The notes: generated by a model not told the origin, from the sequence alone. 64,000 bases of DNA from Candidatus Aminicenantota bacterium (GCA_016927475.1 JAFGMO010000013.1:1-64000), one strand, 5' to 3'; positions 42,893-52,215 are shown, numbered from the stretch's first letter. Made by a program: numbers and translations.

Positions 42893-43810
42893 TCAGGATA
42901 AAAGCTCCTCTTCCTTGACGGCTTCAGAAAGCATTTTCAAATATTCGATTCCCGTCTTCTCGGAAGATTCCCCGATTTTCATCACTCCGCATAAATATTT
43001 TCCGGCTTGGGTTAGAAAAATGTTCTTGTAATACCGGTCCTTAAAGTGATATCCGTATTCGGTTTTTTCAGGACCGGCCTCTTTTTTGGCCTCTAAATAG
43101 AGGGATAACATTTTTTCTGCGTCTTCCTCACTATCCCCTTCAATGAGAAAACAGTCGAATTCCTCGTTATTGAAAAGATAGGATGTCATATATCCGTTAT
43201 GAAGAAAGCTGTATCCCATGAAGTTTTCCAGGATAAATTTTTGGCTGTTTTCCACTCGTCCCTTTTCAGGAAAAAAACTCAGTGCTTGAGGCATAGCCCC
43301 CTTATCGCTCACCCGATCGATGATTCCCCTGGAAAATGTTTTTAATTCCTCAGAGGTTTTCTCTCCACAATCAAAACAAAGAAGTTTGACATAATAGCGT
43401 CCGACAAGAAAATTCAGGGTTTCGTCTTCAATGTATCCTTGAATACCGATATCAATAAAAGTACTTTCCGGAAACCGTTCTGCGCTGTAAATGCCAAATG
43501 CGTTCTTTTCCCGTCCCATGTCATAAATTTCCACGCTCATATTAGCGGAGAATCCTTCCTTTTGATACTGGCCGACGGATAATTCCTTAAAATCATAAGA
43601 AAGATAGATTTCAGCAGCTCCGTTGATGTATTCAAAAAGTGTTTCCGGGTGATAATTGAGGGGCTCTTCCGAAAATTTCCATCCCTCAACCTGGGGAAGA
43701 AGTGATTGAACCTTCTCTTCATCACTGAATTTTCCGGCAAAAACCACACCAAAAAGAATAAATAAAGCCGCAGTGGCCGTAATCATTTTGCTTCTATGGA
43801 TTTTTTTCAT
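42893..43810 (-). CDS. Secreted protein, possibly DUF6599 family
   Basis: A 305-residue protein with signal peptide (MITATAALFILFGVVFAG). The mature part has LPQVEGWKFSEEPLNYHPET, LFEYINGAAEIYLSYDFKEL and SVEIYDMGREKNAFGIYSAE, a pattern I associate with DUF6599 (weak recall). Ends with an acidic helix. No catalytic motif recognised. Convergent with the Hpt gene. Function unknown. Confidence 0.65.
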   Translation of the reverse strand: MKKIHRSKMITATAALFILFGVVFAGKFSDEEKVQSLLPQVEGWKFSEEPLNYHPETLFEYINGAAEIYLSYDFKELSVGQYQKEGFSANMSVEIYDMGREKNAFGIYSAERFPESTFIDIGIQGYIEDETLNFLVGRYYVKLLCFDCGEKTSEELKTFSRGIIDRVSDKGAMPQALSFFPEKGRVENSQKFILENFMGYSFLHNGYMTSYLFNNEEFDCFLIEGDSEEDAEKMLSLYLEAKKEAGPEKTEYGYHFKDRYYKNIFLTQAGKYLCGVMKIGESSEKTGIEYLKMLSEAVKEEELLS

Positions 43811-44015
43811 GTTCCATACTCCTTTTGACTATTTCCGCCAGGCCCTAACCTGCATTCAGGTCGATAGCCAGACAGCCGGCGTTTTTATCCATTTTTTTAT
43901 TCATTTTTAATATAAGAACAATCCAGCCATTTTACAAGCCTTCTCAATGCGTGATTCCACTGATGTTTCTAAGAAAACCAAAAAAAATGTGGGAACACCA
44001 AAAACCAAACCCTAT

Positions 44016-44044
44016 TTGACAGACACTACGATCAGAGTTATTGT
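44016..44044 (+). promoter_or_regulatory. Promoter of the DUF362 operon
   Basis: TTGACA (44016-44021), 17-nt spacer, TATTGT (44039-44044). Start expected near 44051, just before a leader hairpin. Confidence 0.65.
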
Positions 44045-44060
44045 AAAATTTGATACTGAC

Positions 44061-44095
44061 GCCGAGCAAGGTCTAATCATTGATTGGTGCTCGGC
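44061..44095 (+). promoter_or_regulatory. Leader hairpin of the DUF362 operon
   Basis: GCCGAGCA (44061-44068) pairs perfectly with TGCTCGGC (44088-44095), with a 19-nt loop containing AATCATTGATT, itself a near-palindrome. It ends 12 nt before the ATG at 44108 and covers where a ribosome would bind. Could block or time translation. The stretch 43811-44015 shows nothing else. Confidence 0.5.
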
Positions 44096-44107
44096 AAGCT
44101 CAATAAA

Positions 44108-45004
44108 ATGGCACAATCAAGAGTGGTTGTTATTCACGGACGTGGAGTGCATATCTCCAACGGCCAGATCGACGAAACAAAAATCATTCATATGTTTCAG
44201 AGGGGATTTCAGCATCTTAAAAACGGGATAAGCCCCTCCGACTGCATTCGATCCCTCTTTCATTCCGATGAACACATCGGTTTGAAAGTCAACACCCTCG
44301 GCGGTCCCAAGATATCCACCAATCCAACGATTTCCCTTCTCTTGGCCCATTGGTTGACAAAAGGCGGTTTGAAACCCGGAAATCTCCTTATTTGGGACCG
44401 AAGCAATGCCGAACTGCGTCAGGCCGGATATCGGTTAACCGATAATCCAGGTGATATTCAGATATTCGGTACGGACAAACCGGGAGCCGGCTATGAAAAT
44501 GCCTTGACTGTTAACCAGAGCATCGGAAGCCGTTTTTCAAGGATTCAATCGCGGTCCATCAGTGCTTCGATAAGCCTGGCCATACTCAAGGATCATGGTC
44601 TCGCCGGTATTACCGCGGGTATGAAGAACTATTTTGGGGCCATTCATAACCCCAATAAATACCACGATTTTAACTGCAATCCTTTCATCGCGGATCTTTT
44701 CGAAACTCCTCCTATCCTCCAAAAACACAAATTGACCATTCTGGACGGTTTAAATATCCAGTTCCATCGTGGCCCTTCTTTTCATGCGAAATGGAATCAA
44801 AAAGAGGAAATATTCATTTTTAGTACGGATCCGGTTGCGGCCGATGCAACAGGCTGGCGTCTTATCGAAAAGTTGAGGGCATCGGCCGGGCTTCCTACCC
44901 TGAAAGAAGAAAAACGGGAACCGGCATATCTTTTCACTGCCGAAAGGAAAGGGCTGGGCCGGGCAAATCTTAAATATATCGAGGTTATCGAAGATGAAAT
45001 CTGA
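44108..45004 (+). CDS. DUF362 domain protein
   Basis: A 298-residue protein of the DUF362 family, often annotated as an iron-sulfur-linked or metal-binding protein of unknown function. Family blocks: VGLKVNTLGGPKISTNPTI, LLIWDRSNAELRQAGY, ILKDHGLAGITAGMKNYFGA and a Cys N-terminal of FIADLF in HDFNCNP. The ATG at 44108 is chosen because upstream in-frame starts fall in the leader hairpin; no strong ribosome site. First gene before the radical SAM enzyme. Confidence 0.8.
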   Translation: MAQSRVVVIHGRGVHISNGQIDETKIIHMFQRGFQHLKNGISPSDCIRSLFHSDEHIGLKVNTLGGPKISTNPTISLLLAHWLTKGGLKPGNLLIWDRSNAELRQAGYRLTDNPGDIQIFGTDKPGAGYENALTVNQSIGSRFSRIQSRSISASISLAILKDHGLAGITAGMKNYFGAIHNPNKYHDFNCNPFIADLFETPPILQKHKLTILDGLNIQFHRGPSFHAKWNQKEEIFIFSTDPVAADATGWRLIEKLRASAGLPTLKEEKREPAYLFTAERKGLGRANLKYIEVIEDEI

Positions 45005-45057
45005 ATGGATTCAGGCCGGTAAAAAAAAACCGTTATGAACGCTCAAAACAGGATATT

Positions 45058-46182
45058 ATGATGGATAGAAGACATTTCATAAAAACTACAGGGGGACTCA
45101 GCTTAACGGCAGGTTCAGGCCTTCTCAATACCTGCAGCCGGCTTTACGCGTTTGACACATCCGCCAACCTTTCACGGAAAGAAGCCAGGTATTACAAAAA
45201 ACACCCAGACCGGGAAATCGAATGTTTACTCTGCCCCCGATTCTGTAAGCTCGGAGACCGGGAACGTGGATACTGCGGAGTCCGGGAAAACATCGACGGA
45301 ACGTACTACACTTTTGTCTACGGCAAAGCCTGTGCTGTTCATCTTGATCCTATCGAGAAAAAACCTTTTTTCCACTTTCTCCCCCAAAGCCGGACTCTCT
45401 CTCTGGCAACGGCCGGTTGTAACGTCAACTGTAAATTCTGCCAGAATTGGGAAATTTCCCAGGTTCGTCCGGAACAGGTGGAACACCAGGATTTTCCTCC
45501 TCACCAAGTTGTCCTCACCGCACAAAAATATGATTCCCCGATAATAGCCTATACATATACCGAACCTATAGTTTTTTTTGAATATATGATTGACACATCC
45601 ATAGAAGCCCAAAAAGCTGGTCTCCGAAACGTTGTCGTTACCGGAGGACATATCAATCCCGAACCCCTTCAAGACTTGCTTCCGGCAGTCGATGCGATAA
45701 AGATCGACCTCAAGGCTTTTTCCGAATTGTTCTATACCGAATACGTCCGTGGAAAACTCCAACCTGTTCTCGATGCCATCAAGATCATCGCCCAAAGTTC
45801 CGTTTGGCTGGAAATTGTCTATCTTGTTATTCCTTCTCTTAATGATAGTCCTGAGGAAATTCGACAAATGAGCCGCTGGCTCAAACAAACGGCGGGAAAA
45901 GACGTTCCCCTCCATTTTTCCCGCTTTTATCCCATGTACCTGTTAAAAAATCTTCCTCCAACCCCCACATCCACCTTGGAGAGGTGCCACCGAATTGCCC
46001 GGGAAGAAGGCTTGCATTATGTTTATATCGGTAATATTCCCGGACATAAAGCTGAAAACACATACTGTCCCCAGTGCCAAAAGCTGCTCATTCAGAGAAC
46101 GGGATACAGCATTGGCGAAAAAAATCTGGAAGAGGGCCGCTGTAAATACTGCGGACAGCCGATTCCCGGGATATGGAAATAA
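45058..46182 (+). CDS. AmmeMemoRadiSam-type radical SAM enzyme with Tat signal
   Basis: A 374-residue radical SAM protein (PflA-like) of the group linked to AMMECR1/MEMO proteins. Cluster motif: AGCNVNCKFCQNWE (CxxxCxxC). An N-terminal CLLCPRFCKLGDRERGYCG domain carries more cysteines, and the C-terminus has CPQCQKLL and CKYCGQ, a zinc ribbon. Oddly, the N-terminus is a Tat signal (DRRHFIKTTGGLSLTAGSG), so the enzyme may be exported folded. MEMO and AMMECR1 genes are not nearby. Substrate unknown. Confidence 0.88.
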   Translation: MMDRRHFIKTTGGLSLTAGSGLLNTCSRLYAFDTSANLSRKEARYYKKHPDREIECLLCPRFCKLGDRERGYCGVRENIDGTYYTFVYGKACAVHLDPIEKKPFFHFLPQSRTLSLATAGCNVNCKFCQNWEISQVRPEQVEHQDFPPHQVVLTAQKYDSPIIAYTYTEPIVFFEYMIDTSIEAQKAGLRNVVVTGGHINPEPLQDLLPAVDAIKIDLKAFSELFYTEYVRGKLQPVLDAIKIIAQSSVWLEIVYLVIPSLNDSPEEIRQMSRWLKQTAGKDVPLHFSRFYPMYLLKNLPPTPTSTLERCHRIAREEGLHYVYIGNIPGHKAENTYCPQCQKLLIQRTGYSIGEKNLEEGRCKYCGQPIPGIWK

Positions 46183-46318
46183 TGTCTCTTTCTCGAGGAA
46201 TTTTATAAAAAAAAGCGGCGGCCGCCAACAAGCTGGGATAATAGCAGAAGAAACCATATTTCTGGCGGAGACCGATCGATAAAACGGTCTGGAAAGATCA
46301 AGGGACAATTGAGGAACG

Positions 46319-48499
46319 ATGAAATCGACCGATAGCCTTTTACCCGATAAAAAAGGATGGCTTCCTCTGATACTCGGTTTTTTTTCTCTCTCTTTCCAGG
46401 TTTTTCTTCTTCGAGAGTTCGCAGCTCACTTTTCAGGAAATGAAGCTGTTTTCGGCCTAACTCTTGCATCGTGGCTTCTCTGGTCCGGCCTGGGAAGCTT
46501 ATCGGCTTCTCTTTTCCCTTTCCATGCTAAAAACCTCGATATCCTCTTCTATATTCTGATTATGATGGTGGCAATCGGGTTTACGGGATTACGATTATCC
46601 CGGTTTCTATTCGGGACTCTTCCTGGAGAAATATTGGGGCTTTTCCCCATCCTTCTCTCCTCACTGGCTGTTTCCATGCTTGTAGGTTTTCCCATTGGTC
46701 TTCTTTTTGTGGTCAATGTTTTTTACTGCGATCAAAATCTGACAAAGGTCTATATGCTCGAATCCTTGGGAGCGGCGGCCGGGGGAATTTTTGTTTACTT
46801 CTTTTTCATCCCGGTTTTTTCCAGTTGGAAAGCTGCGGCCATTATCGGAGGATTGGGTATGATAATAATTTTTTTCTCAACCGGAAAAAAACGGTTTCAA
46901 CTCCTCCATGTTCCCGTCATTCTTTCCCTTCTTTTTTTATGGTTTTGTGACCTCCCCACACAAAAACTATACTGGAATCCATTCCATCTTGCCCAATCGA
47001 CCGACAGTCCTTTCGGAAAACTGCAGATGATCAAAGAAGCTGAACAGATATCACTTTTCAGCAACGGATCTTTGGTTTTTTCCTACCCCAATCCGGCAGT
47101 TTCCGAGGAAGCCGTCCACTTCGCTCTCTTACAGAGACCGGAAGCCCGCAGAGTCCTCATGATCGGCGGGGGAATCGGAGGAGGTCTTAAGGAGGCTTTG
47201 AAATACCCCCAAACCAAAATCACCTATGTCGAAACCGATCCCGAGATTATCCGAATTTCATTGCAATATCTTCCTGTTGAGGAAAAGTCTTTGATTAACA
47301 ACACACGGGTTCATCTCATCTTTCGAGACGGAAGGGCTTTTCTCCATGATCAGAAAGAAAAATATCATGCCATCCTTCTCAATCTGCCCGACCCCGCAAC
47401 AGCCCAGATCAACCGGTTTTATACTTACGAATTTTTTCGTCTCGCCGCATCCCACCTTGATGAGGAAGGTGTTTTTTCCTTTCGAGTTTCCTCCGCCGAA
47501 AACTATATAAGCCGGGAGCTTCAAAATTTCCTTTCTTCACTTTATTTCAGTCTTAAAAAATCCTTTGCCTATGTCGAAGTTGTTCCCGGGACCAACAATG
47601 TTTTTCTGGCTTCAAAATCCACCCTATCCATCCGGCTTGAAGATATGGAAGAACAGCTGAGAATATTGGATTTGAATACGACTTTCGTCAGTCCCAACCT
47701 TCTTTTCGACCGTCTGAATCCTTTTCGTATCTCTTCTTTAAAAAAGAAAATTCTCACCGGAGACAGTACCATGAACCTGGATATGGCTCCCATCAGTTAT
47801 TTTTACAGCTCTGTTTTATGGAGCACCCAGTTCCAGGGGCTGGAAAAACGTTTGTTCCTTTATCTGGCCAAGATTCCCTCTTTCTGGCTTCTCGACCTTC
47901 CCCTTATTCTCTTTCTAGGCATTCTTACCTTTTTTAGCCTGCGACAAAACAAATCACCTTTTTATCTTTTTCCTCTGGCCGTTATGGGCATGACGACAAT
48001 AATCGTAGAACTTATTGTCATCCTTTCGTTTCAAAGCCGTTTCGGATACGTGTATAAAAGTGTGTCTCTTCTTCTTGCTTTGTTCATGACCGGTCTTTTT
48101 TGCGGGGCTCTCTGGGGAAACAGGCAGAAAAAATCCGGATACGGGTTTATTCTTCTCATCCAATCCGGGTTTGTTCTCCTTCTTATTCTTCTCCAATGGT
48201 CATTAGGCAAGCCTTTTCCCAAATTTTCCGGATATGTTTTTCTCCTTATTTTTGGTTTTTTGGGAGGATTTCTTTTTGTTCATGCCAACCGTCTTTACCT
48301 TCAAATCAAAAAAAATTATGGCTTGGGGTATGGTCTGGACCTTATGGGATCGTTTTTTGGGGCCATGGCAGCATCCGGTATTCTTTTTCCCCTTTTTGGA
48401 CTTCCCCTATTGACAAAATATCTCCTGCTCGTTAATTCATTTTGCCTCATTTTTTTGCTCCTTGGATCGAAAAAACACTTTTTTTTCAAATCTTCTTGA
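46319..48499 (+). CDS. Membrane protein with spermidine synthase-like domain
   Basis: A 726-residue fusion. Residues 1-220 hold about seven membrane helices; 260-440 form a SAM/methyltransferase-fold spermidine synthase-like domain (VLMIGGGIGGGLKEALKYP, ITYVETDPEII, LIFRDGRAFL and LNLPDPATAQINRFYT); 510-720 hold seven more helices. The D-x-x-x-x-D of true aminopropyltransferases is altered (LNLPDP), so polyamine synthesis is unsure. Ribosome site GAGGA. Third gene of the DUF362-radical SAM set. Confidence 0.85.
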   Translation: MKSTDSLLPDKKGWLPLILGFFSLSFQVFLLREFAAHFSGNEAVFGLTLASWLLWSGLGSLSASLFPFHAKNLDILFYILIMMVAIGFTGLRLSRFLFGTLPGEILGLFPILLSSLAVSMLVGFPIGLLFVVNVFYCDQNLTKVYMLESLGAAAGGIFVYFFFIPVFSSWKAAAIIGGLGMIIIFFSTGKKRFQLLHVPVILSLLFLWFCDLPTQKLYWNPFHLAQSTDSPFGKLQMIKEAEQISLFSNGSLVFSYPNPAVSEEAVHFALLQRPEARRVLMIGGGIGGGLKEALKYPQTKITYVETDPEIIRISLQYLPVEEKSLINNTRVHLIFRDGRAFLHDQKEKYHAILLNLPDPATAQINRFYTYEFFRLAASHLDEEGVFSFRVSSAENYISRELQNFLSSLYFSLKKSFAYVEVVPGTNNVFLASKSTLSIRLEDMEEQLRILDLNTTFVSPNLLFDRLNPFRISSLKKKILTGDSTMNLDMAPISYFYSSVLWSTQFQGLEKRLFLYLAKIPSFWLLDLPLILFLGILTFFSLRQNKSPFYLFPLAVMGMTTIIVELIVILSFQSRFGYVYKSVSLLLALFMTGLFCGALWGNRQKKSGYGFILLIQSGFVLLLILLQWSLGKPFPKFSGYVFLLIFGFLGGFLFVHANRLYLQIKKNYGLGYGLDLMGSFFGAMAASGILFPLFGLPLLTKYLLLVNSFCLIFLLLGSKKHFFFKSS

Positions 48500-48524
48500 C
48501 AGAGTTTTTGAATTATGTTTTACT
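48496..48524 (+). promoter_or_regulatory. Promoter of the hdr-kor-frd operon
   Basis: TTGACA (48496-48501), 17-nt spacer, TTTACT (48519-48524). The -35 overlaps the stop codon of the previous gene. The -10 is only a 4/6 match, so moderate. Confidence 0.5.
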
Positions 48525-48549
48525 TATATCTAATTTTCATATATATTTA

Positions 48550-48568
48550 TCCTATAGAAAATATAGGA
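48550..48568 (+). promoter_or_regulatory. Inverted repeat in the hdr-kor-frd leader
   Basis: TCCTATA (48550-48556), 5-nt loop, TATAGGA (48562-48568), about 28 bp before the hdrC ATG and just downstream of the expected start site. Suits a regulator operator or a leader hairpin. Confidence 0.5.
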
Positions 48569-48595
48569 ATTATACTTTATGCAGGAAGTACTTAA

Positions 48596-49003
48596 ATGCG
48601 TATTAATATATCCCGCAAAAATATTAAAAATTCGTTTGTCGAAAAAATCATCGAAATCAGCGGCCAAAACCTTCTTCATTGCTACCAGTGCGGCAAATGT
48701 TCCGCTGGTTGTCCCGCCGTCTCTGAAATGGATATTCTTCCCAACCAGATCATTCGGTTCGCCCAGTTAGGTCTAAAAGAAGAGCTTCTTAAATCCAAAT
48801 CCATCTGGATCTGCGCCTCCTGTATGACATGCAACGCCCGCTGTCCAAAAGGCATTAACATCGCCGAAGTCATAGAGGCTATCCGGCTGATTCTCCTCCG
48901 CAAGAGAGAAGATCATGTTCAGATCGAAAAATTATCAGATGACGAAAAAACAGAGGTACCGCCCATAGCTTTGGTAAGTAATTTTAGAAAATTTACCTCA
49001 TAA
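48596..49003 (+). CDS. hdrC: HdrC-like iron-sulfur protein
   Basis: A 135-residue protein with two [4Fe-4S] motifs: HCYQCGKCSAGCP and ICASCMTCNARCP, plus an N-terminal stretch matching heterodisulfide reductase subunit C. It carries electrons between HdrA and HdrB. ATG 48596 preceded by AGGAAG. First of ten genes on one strand with short gaps and overlaps to 57779. The C-terminal 25 residues have no cysteine. Confidence 0.88.
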   Translation: MRINISRKNIKNSFVEKIIEISGQNLLHCYQCGKCSAGCPAVSEMDILPNQIIRFAQLGLKEELLKSKSIWICASCMTCNARCPKGINIAEVIEAIRLILLRKREDHVQIEKLSDDEKTEVPPIALVSNFRKFTS

Positions 49004-49048
49004 ATATGAAAATAATCTCCCTAAATCTTTTCAAAACAAGGAATAATA

Positions 49049-49930
49049 ATGAAGATAAGCTATTACCCTGGCTGTACTCTCAAAAACAATGCAAAAAATT
49101 TTGAAGATTCCGCACTTTGTTCCTTAAAAACCCTCGGAGTGGAAGTTGAAGAGCTTCACCGCTGGAATTGTTGTGGCACGGTTTTTTCGTTAGCCACCGA
49201 CGATTTAATTCATCACGTCGCTCCCATTCGAAATCTCATCCGGGTCAAAGAAGCAAAAAACGACAGCGTGATGACACTCTGCGCGATGTGCTACAACACC
49301 CTGAAACGGGCCAACGAAAGAGTTAAGTCAGATCCGGAAAGTCTCCAAAAAATCAACGATTTCATGTACAGGGAAGATATCACCTATAAGGCCGACGTTA
49401 AGGTTCTTCATCTTTTAGAGATTCTCAAGAATGATATCTCTTTCAAAAAAATATCTGAAAAGATCTCCAAACCCCTTAACAACCTCAAGGTTGCCAGTTA
49501 TTACGGATGTATGCTTGTCCGACCGGAAGGCATCGGGTTCGATGATATTGAAAATCCTGTTATCCTCGATGAACTCATGCAAATACTGGGAGCTAGCCCC
49601 GTAGATTTTCCCTATAAGGTTGAATGCTGTGGCGCCTACCAGACTGTTGACAAGCCAGAGATCATTGTTGAAAGGACACATGCCATCGTGGATTCCGCCC
49701 GCAATAATGGGGCGGATATCATTATTGTCAGTTGTCCCCTTTGCGCCTTCAACCTTGATCACCGCCAGAAAGAAACCCTTAAGAAATACCCTGAATTCAA
49801 GCACATTCCCGTTCTCTATTTCACCCAGGCCTTAGCCATAGCCCTGGGATGTCCCAAAGAGTCTTTACGGTTTGATCTTCATTATGTCGACCCGAAACCC
49901 ATCCTTAAAGAAAAAGGATTGATCTCATGA
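49049..49930 (+). CDS. hdrB: HdrB-like CCG-domain protein
   Basis: A 293-residue protein with two CCG domains. First: YYPGCTLK (C9), WNCCGTV, TLCAMC. Second: YYGCMLV, VECCGAYQ, VSCPLC. In methanogens these bind two noncubane [4Fe-4S] clusters that reduce the CoM-S-S-CoB disulfide. This bacterium probably uses another disulfide or thiol, or passes electrons to fumarate reductase. Ends with ATGA into korD. Confidence 0.88.
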   Translation: MKISYYPGCTLKNNAKNFEDSALCSLKTLGVEVEELHRWNCCGTVFSLATDDLIHHVAPIRNLIRVKEAKNDSVMTLCAMCYNTLKRANERVKSDPESLQKINDFMYREDITYKADVKVLHLLEILKNDISFKKISEKISKPLNNLKVASYYGCMLVRPEGIGFDDIENPVILDELMQILGASPVDFPYKVECCGAYQTVDKPEIIVERTHAIVDSARNNGADIIIVSCPLCAFNLDHRQKETLKKYPEFKHIPVLYFTQALAIALGCPKESLRFDLHYVDPKPILKEKGLIS

Positions 49931-50196
49931 ACCAAAAAATTTATTTTGGAGAATTAAAAGCAACAAAGGGCGAAATTCATATTATTAGGGACCGTTGCAA
50001 AGGATGCGGATTCTGCGTCGAATACTGTCCCAAAGATGTCCTGGCACTATCGGATGAATTCAATATCAAAGGATATCACCCTCCCTTCGTTGAAAATGAG
50101 GATAACTGCGTCTACTGCCAGCTCTGTGAAAATATTTGCCCTGAATTCGCCATTTTTGTGACAAAAAAAGAGGAGGAAGACGTTGAAAAAGGTTAA
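49927..50196 (+). CDS. korD: 2-oxoacid:ferredoxin oxidoreductase, delta (ferredoxin) subunit
   Basis: An 89-residue ferredoxin-like subunit with two [4Fe-4S] motifs: CKGCGFCVEYCP and CVYCQLCENICP. It carries electrons from the TPP/cluster core to ferredoxin or HdrA. Starts within the hdrB stop and ends overlapping the korA start by 14 nt. Confidence 0.9.
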   Translation: MNQKIYFGELKATKGEIHIIRDRCKGCGFCVEYCPKDVLALSDEFNIKGYHPPFVENEDNCVYCQLCENICPEFAIFVTKKEEEDVEKG

Positions 50197-51349
50197 AGCT
50201 GACCCTAAAGGAGTTTTAACAGGCGCCCATTATCTGGATGGTGACTTTGCTCTCGCCGAAGGCGCACTGGCGGCCGGCTGCCGTTTTTTCGGTGGCTACC
50301 CCATAACTCCCTCCACTGAAACCGCGGAAAGATTTTCAGAACGTATTCCCAGAGTAGGTGGCATATTTATTCAAATGGAGGATGAACTCGGATCCATCGC
50401 TTCGCTCATTGGAGCTGTTTGGGGCGGAAAAAAGGCTATGACGGTTACTTCCGGTCCCGGATTTTCCTTGATGATGGAAAATATCGGTTTGGCCTGCATG
50501 ATGGAAACCCCCTTGGTCATCGCCAATGTTCAAAGAGGAGGACCTTCCACAGGGCTTCCGACATTAACCGGCCAGCAGGATATGATGCAGGCTAAGTTCG
50601 GCTCCCACGGAGATTATGAGATTATTGCCCTTTCTCCCGACTCGCCTCAGGAATGTTTCGATCTGACTATCGAAGCTTTCAACCTCTCTGAGACCTATCG
50701 TGTTCCCACCTTCATCATGACGGATGAATGTGTCGGGCACATGCACGAAAAAGTCGTCATTCCTCCCGCTGATGAAATCGAACTGGTCGAGCGGAAATGG
50801 TACACGGGACCCAAAGAAGCCTATCTCCCTTACAAACCCGACAAAGATTTGGTCCCTTTTATGATTAAAGCGGGAGACGGATACCGCTTTCATACCACCG
50901 GACTGACCCATGACGAACGCGGATATCCCGTGATCAATGCTGAGTGTCAAAAGGTCAATGTGACGAATATCATTGAAAAAATTAGAAAAAATGCCGATAA
51001 AATCATCAAAATCGAAGAAGATCAGATAGACGGGGCGGAAGTCGTCTTGATTTCCTATGGAATCACATCGCGCGTCGCCGTCAGGGCCGTCAGGCTGGCC
51101 AGGGAAGCCGGTATCAAGGTAGGGACAATGAGACTGATCACGGTCTGGCCTTTTCCGGAAAAAAGGATCAAAGAATTAGCCCCGAAGATTAAGGCTTTTA
51201 TCATCCCCGAGGTCAACTACGGACAGATGGTTCGAGAGGTGGAAAGAAGCGCCGCAGGAAAAACCCAGGTTTTCGGAGTTCCCCACTGCGGAGGTTGGGT
51301 CCATAACCCCGAAGATATTCTTAACGTCATCAAGGAGGCTGTAAAATGA
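50183..51349 (+). CDS. korA: 2-oxoacid:ferredoxin oxidoreductase, alpha subunit
   Basis: A 388-residue alpha subunit (pyrimidine-binding half of TPP enzymes). Blocks: GGYPITPSTETAERFSERIP, MEDELGSIASLIGAVWGGKK, TSGPGFSLMMENIGLA and the C-terminal domain II with GMVREVERS-like spacing (GQMVREVERSA). Pattern suits 2-oxoglutarate rather than pyruvate enzymes. TTG 50183 with AGGAGG 6 nt upstream. Converts 2-oxoacid + CoA to acyl-CoA + CO2 with ferredoxin. Confidence 0.92.
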   Translation: MKKVKADPKGVLTGAHYLDGDFALAEGALAAGCRFFGGYPITPSTETAERFSERIPRVGGIFIQMEDELGSIASLIGAVWGGKKAMTVTSGPGFSLMMENIGLACMMETPLVIANVQRGGPSTGLPTLTGQQDMMQAKFGSHGDYEIIALSPDSPQECFDLTIEAFNLSETYRVPTFIMTDECVGHMHEKVVIPPADEIELVERKWYTGPKEAYLPYKPDKDLVPFMIKAGDGYRFHTTGLTHDERGYPVINAECQKVNVTNIIEKIRKNADKIIKIEEDQIDGAEVVLISYGITSRVAVRAVRLAREAGIKVGTMRLITVWPFPEKRIKELAPKIKAFIIPEVNYGQMVREVERSAAGKTQVFGVPHCGGWVHNPEDILNVIKEAVK

Positions 51350-52215
51350 ATGATGAAGCACGTCAAAAAAATCCTATCGAACATCTCCTCCGAATGGACC
51401 GCATTCCCCATATCTGGTGTCCCGGATGCGGAATCGGAACCGTCGTCACCTCCTTTGCCGAAGCCCTGCGCAAATCGAATATTGAACTGGATAAAATCGC
51501 CGTTGTTTCAGGCATTGGCTGCACCGGCCGGGTAGCCGGTTACATCAAACTCGATTCTTTTCACACGACCCACGGACGGGCTATTCCCTTCGCTACAGGA
51601 CTGAAACTGGCCAACCCCGAATTAAAAGTGGTTGTCTTCAGCGGAGACGGTGACATCTTCGGCATCGGCGGAAACCATTTTATTCATGCCGCCCGAAGAA
51701 ATATGGACCTGACCGTCATTTGTGTAAACAACTTCAACTACGCCATGACGGGTGGGCAGGTCGCCGCCACGACCCCCACAGACGCCAATGCCTCCACAGC
51801 TCCCTACGGAAATTTTGAACAACCCTTCAGTATTCCTTATCTTGCTGATGCAGCAGGAGCCTCCTATGTCGCACGATGGACAGCTCTTCATCTCCGCCGG
51901 GTCACTAAGTCCATTCAGGAAGGGATGGATAAAAATGGTTTTTCCCTCATTGAAGTCATCACACCTTGTGTCACCCTCTACGCCCGAAGAAACCGTCTGG
52001 GCGACGGGTTAAACCTTCTTAAATACTACTATGACAAATCCGAAATAAAACATGGTGCAGACACCCGGGATCTGGACATCAGCTACCAGGGAAAGCTCAT
52101 TGTCGGAAAATTTATCGATAGAGAAAGACCCAACTTCATCGACGCCATGAACCAACATATGTCTACTGTTCTGGGAGATGACTACGAACTATACGGGAGA
52201 ATTAACAATGACTGA
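51346..52215 (+). CDS. korB: 2-oxoacid:ferredoxin oxidoreductase, beta subunit
   Basis: A 289-residue TPP-binding beta subunit. WCPGCGIGTVV starts the CxxC cluster set with GIGCTGRVAGYI; TPP diphosphate motif GDGDIFGIGGNHFIHA, then NNFNYAMTGGQVAATTP. C-terminal H-T-T-H-G-R and YARRNRLGD fit 2-oxoglutarate enzymes. ATGA overlap with korA; eight-base overlap with korC. Confidence 0.93.
   Translation: MNDEARQKNPIEHLLRMDRIPHIWCPGCGIGTVVTSFAEALRKSNIELDKIAVVSGIGCTGRVAGYIKLDSFHTTHGRAIPFATGLKLANPELKVVVFSGDGDIFGIGGNHFIHAARRNMDLTVICVNNFNYAMTGGQVAATTPTDANASTAPYGNFEQPFSIPYLADAAGASYVARWTALHLRRVTKSIQEGMDKNGFSLIEVITPCVTLYARRNRLGDGLNLLKYYYDKSEIKHGADTRDLDISYQGKLIVGKFIDRERPNFIDAMNQHMSTVLGDDYELYGRINND

Noticed and set aside
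43947-44231. A 94-codon plus-strand frame before DUF362
   Set aside because: It covers the promoter and leader hairpin, has no recognisable domain and overlaps the DUF362 gene in another frame.
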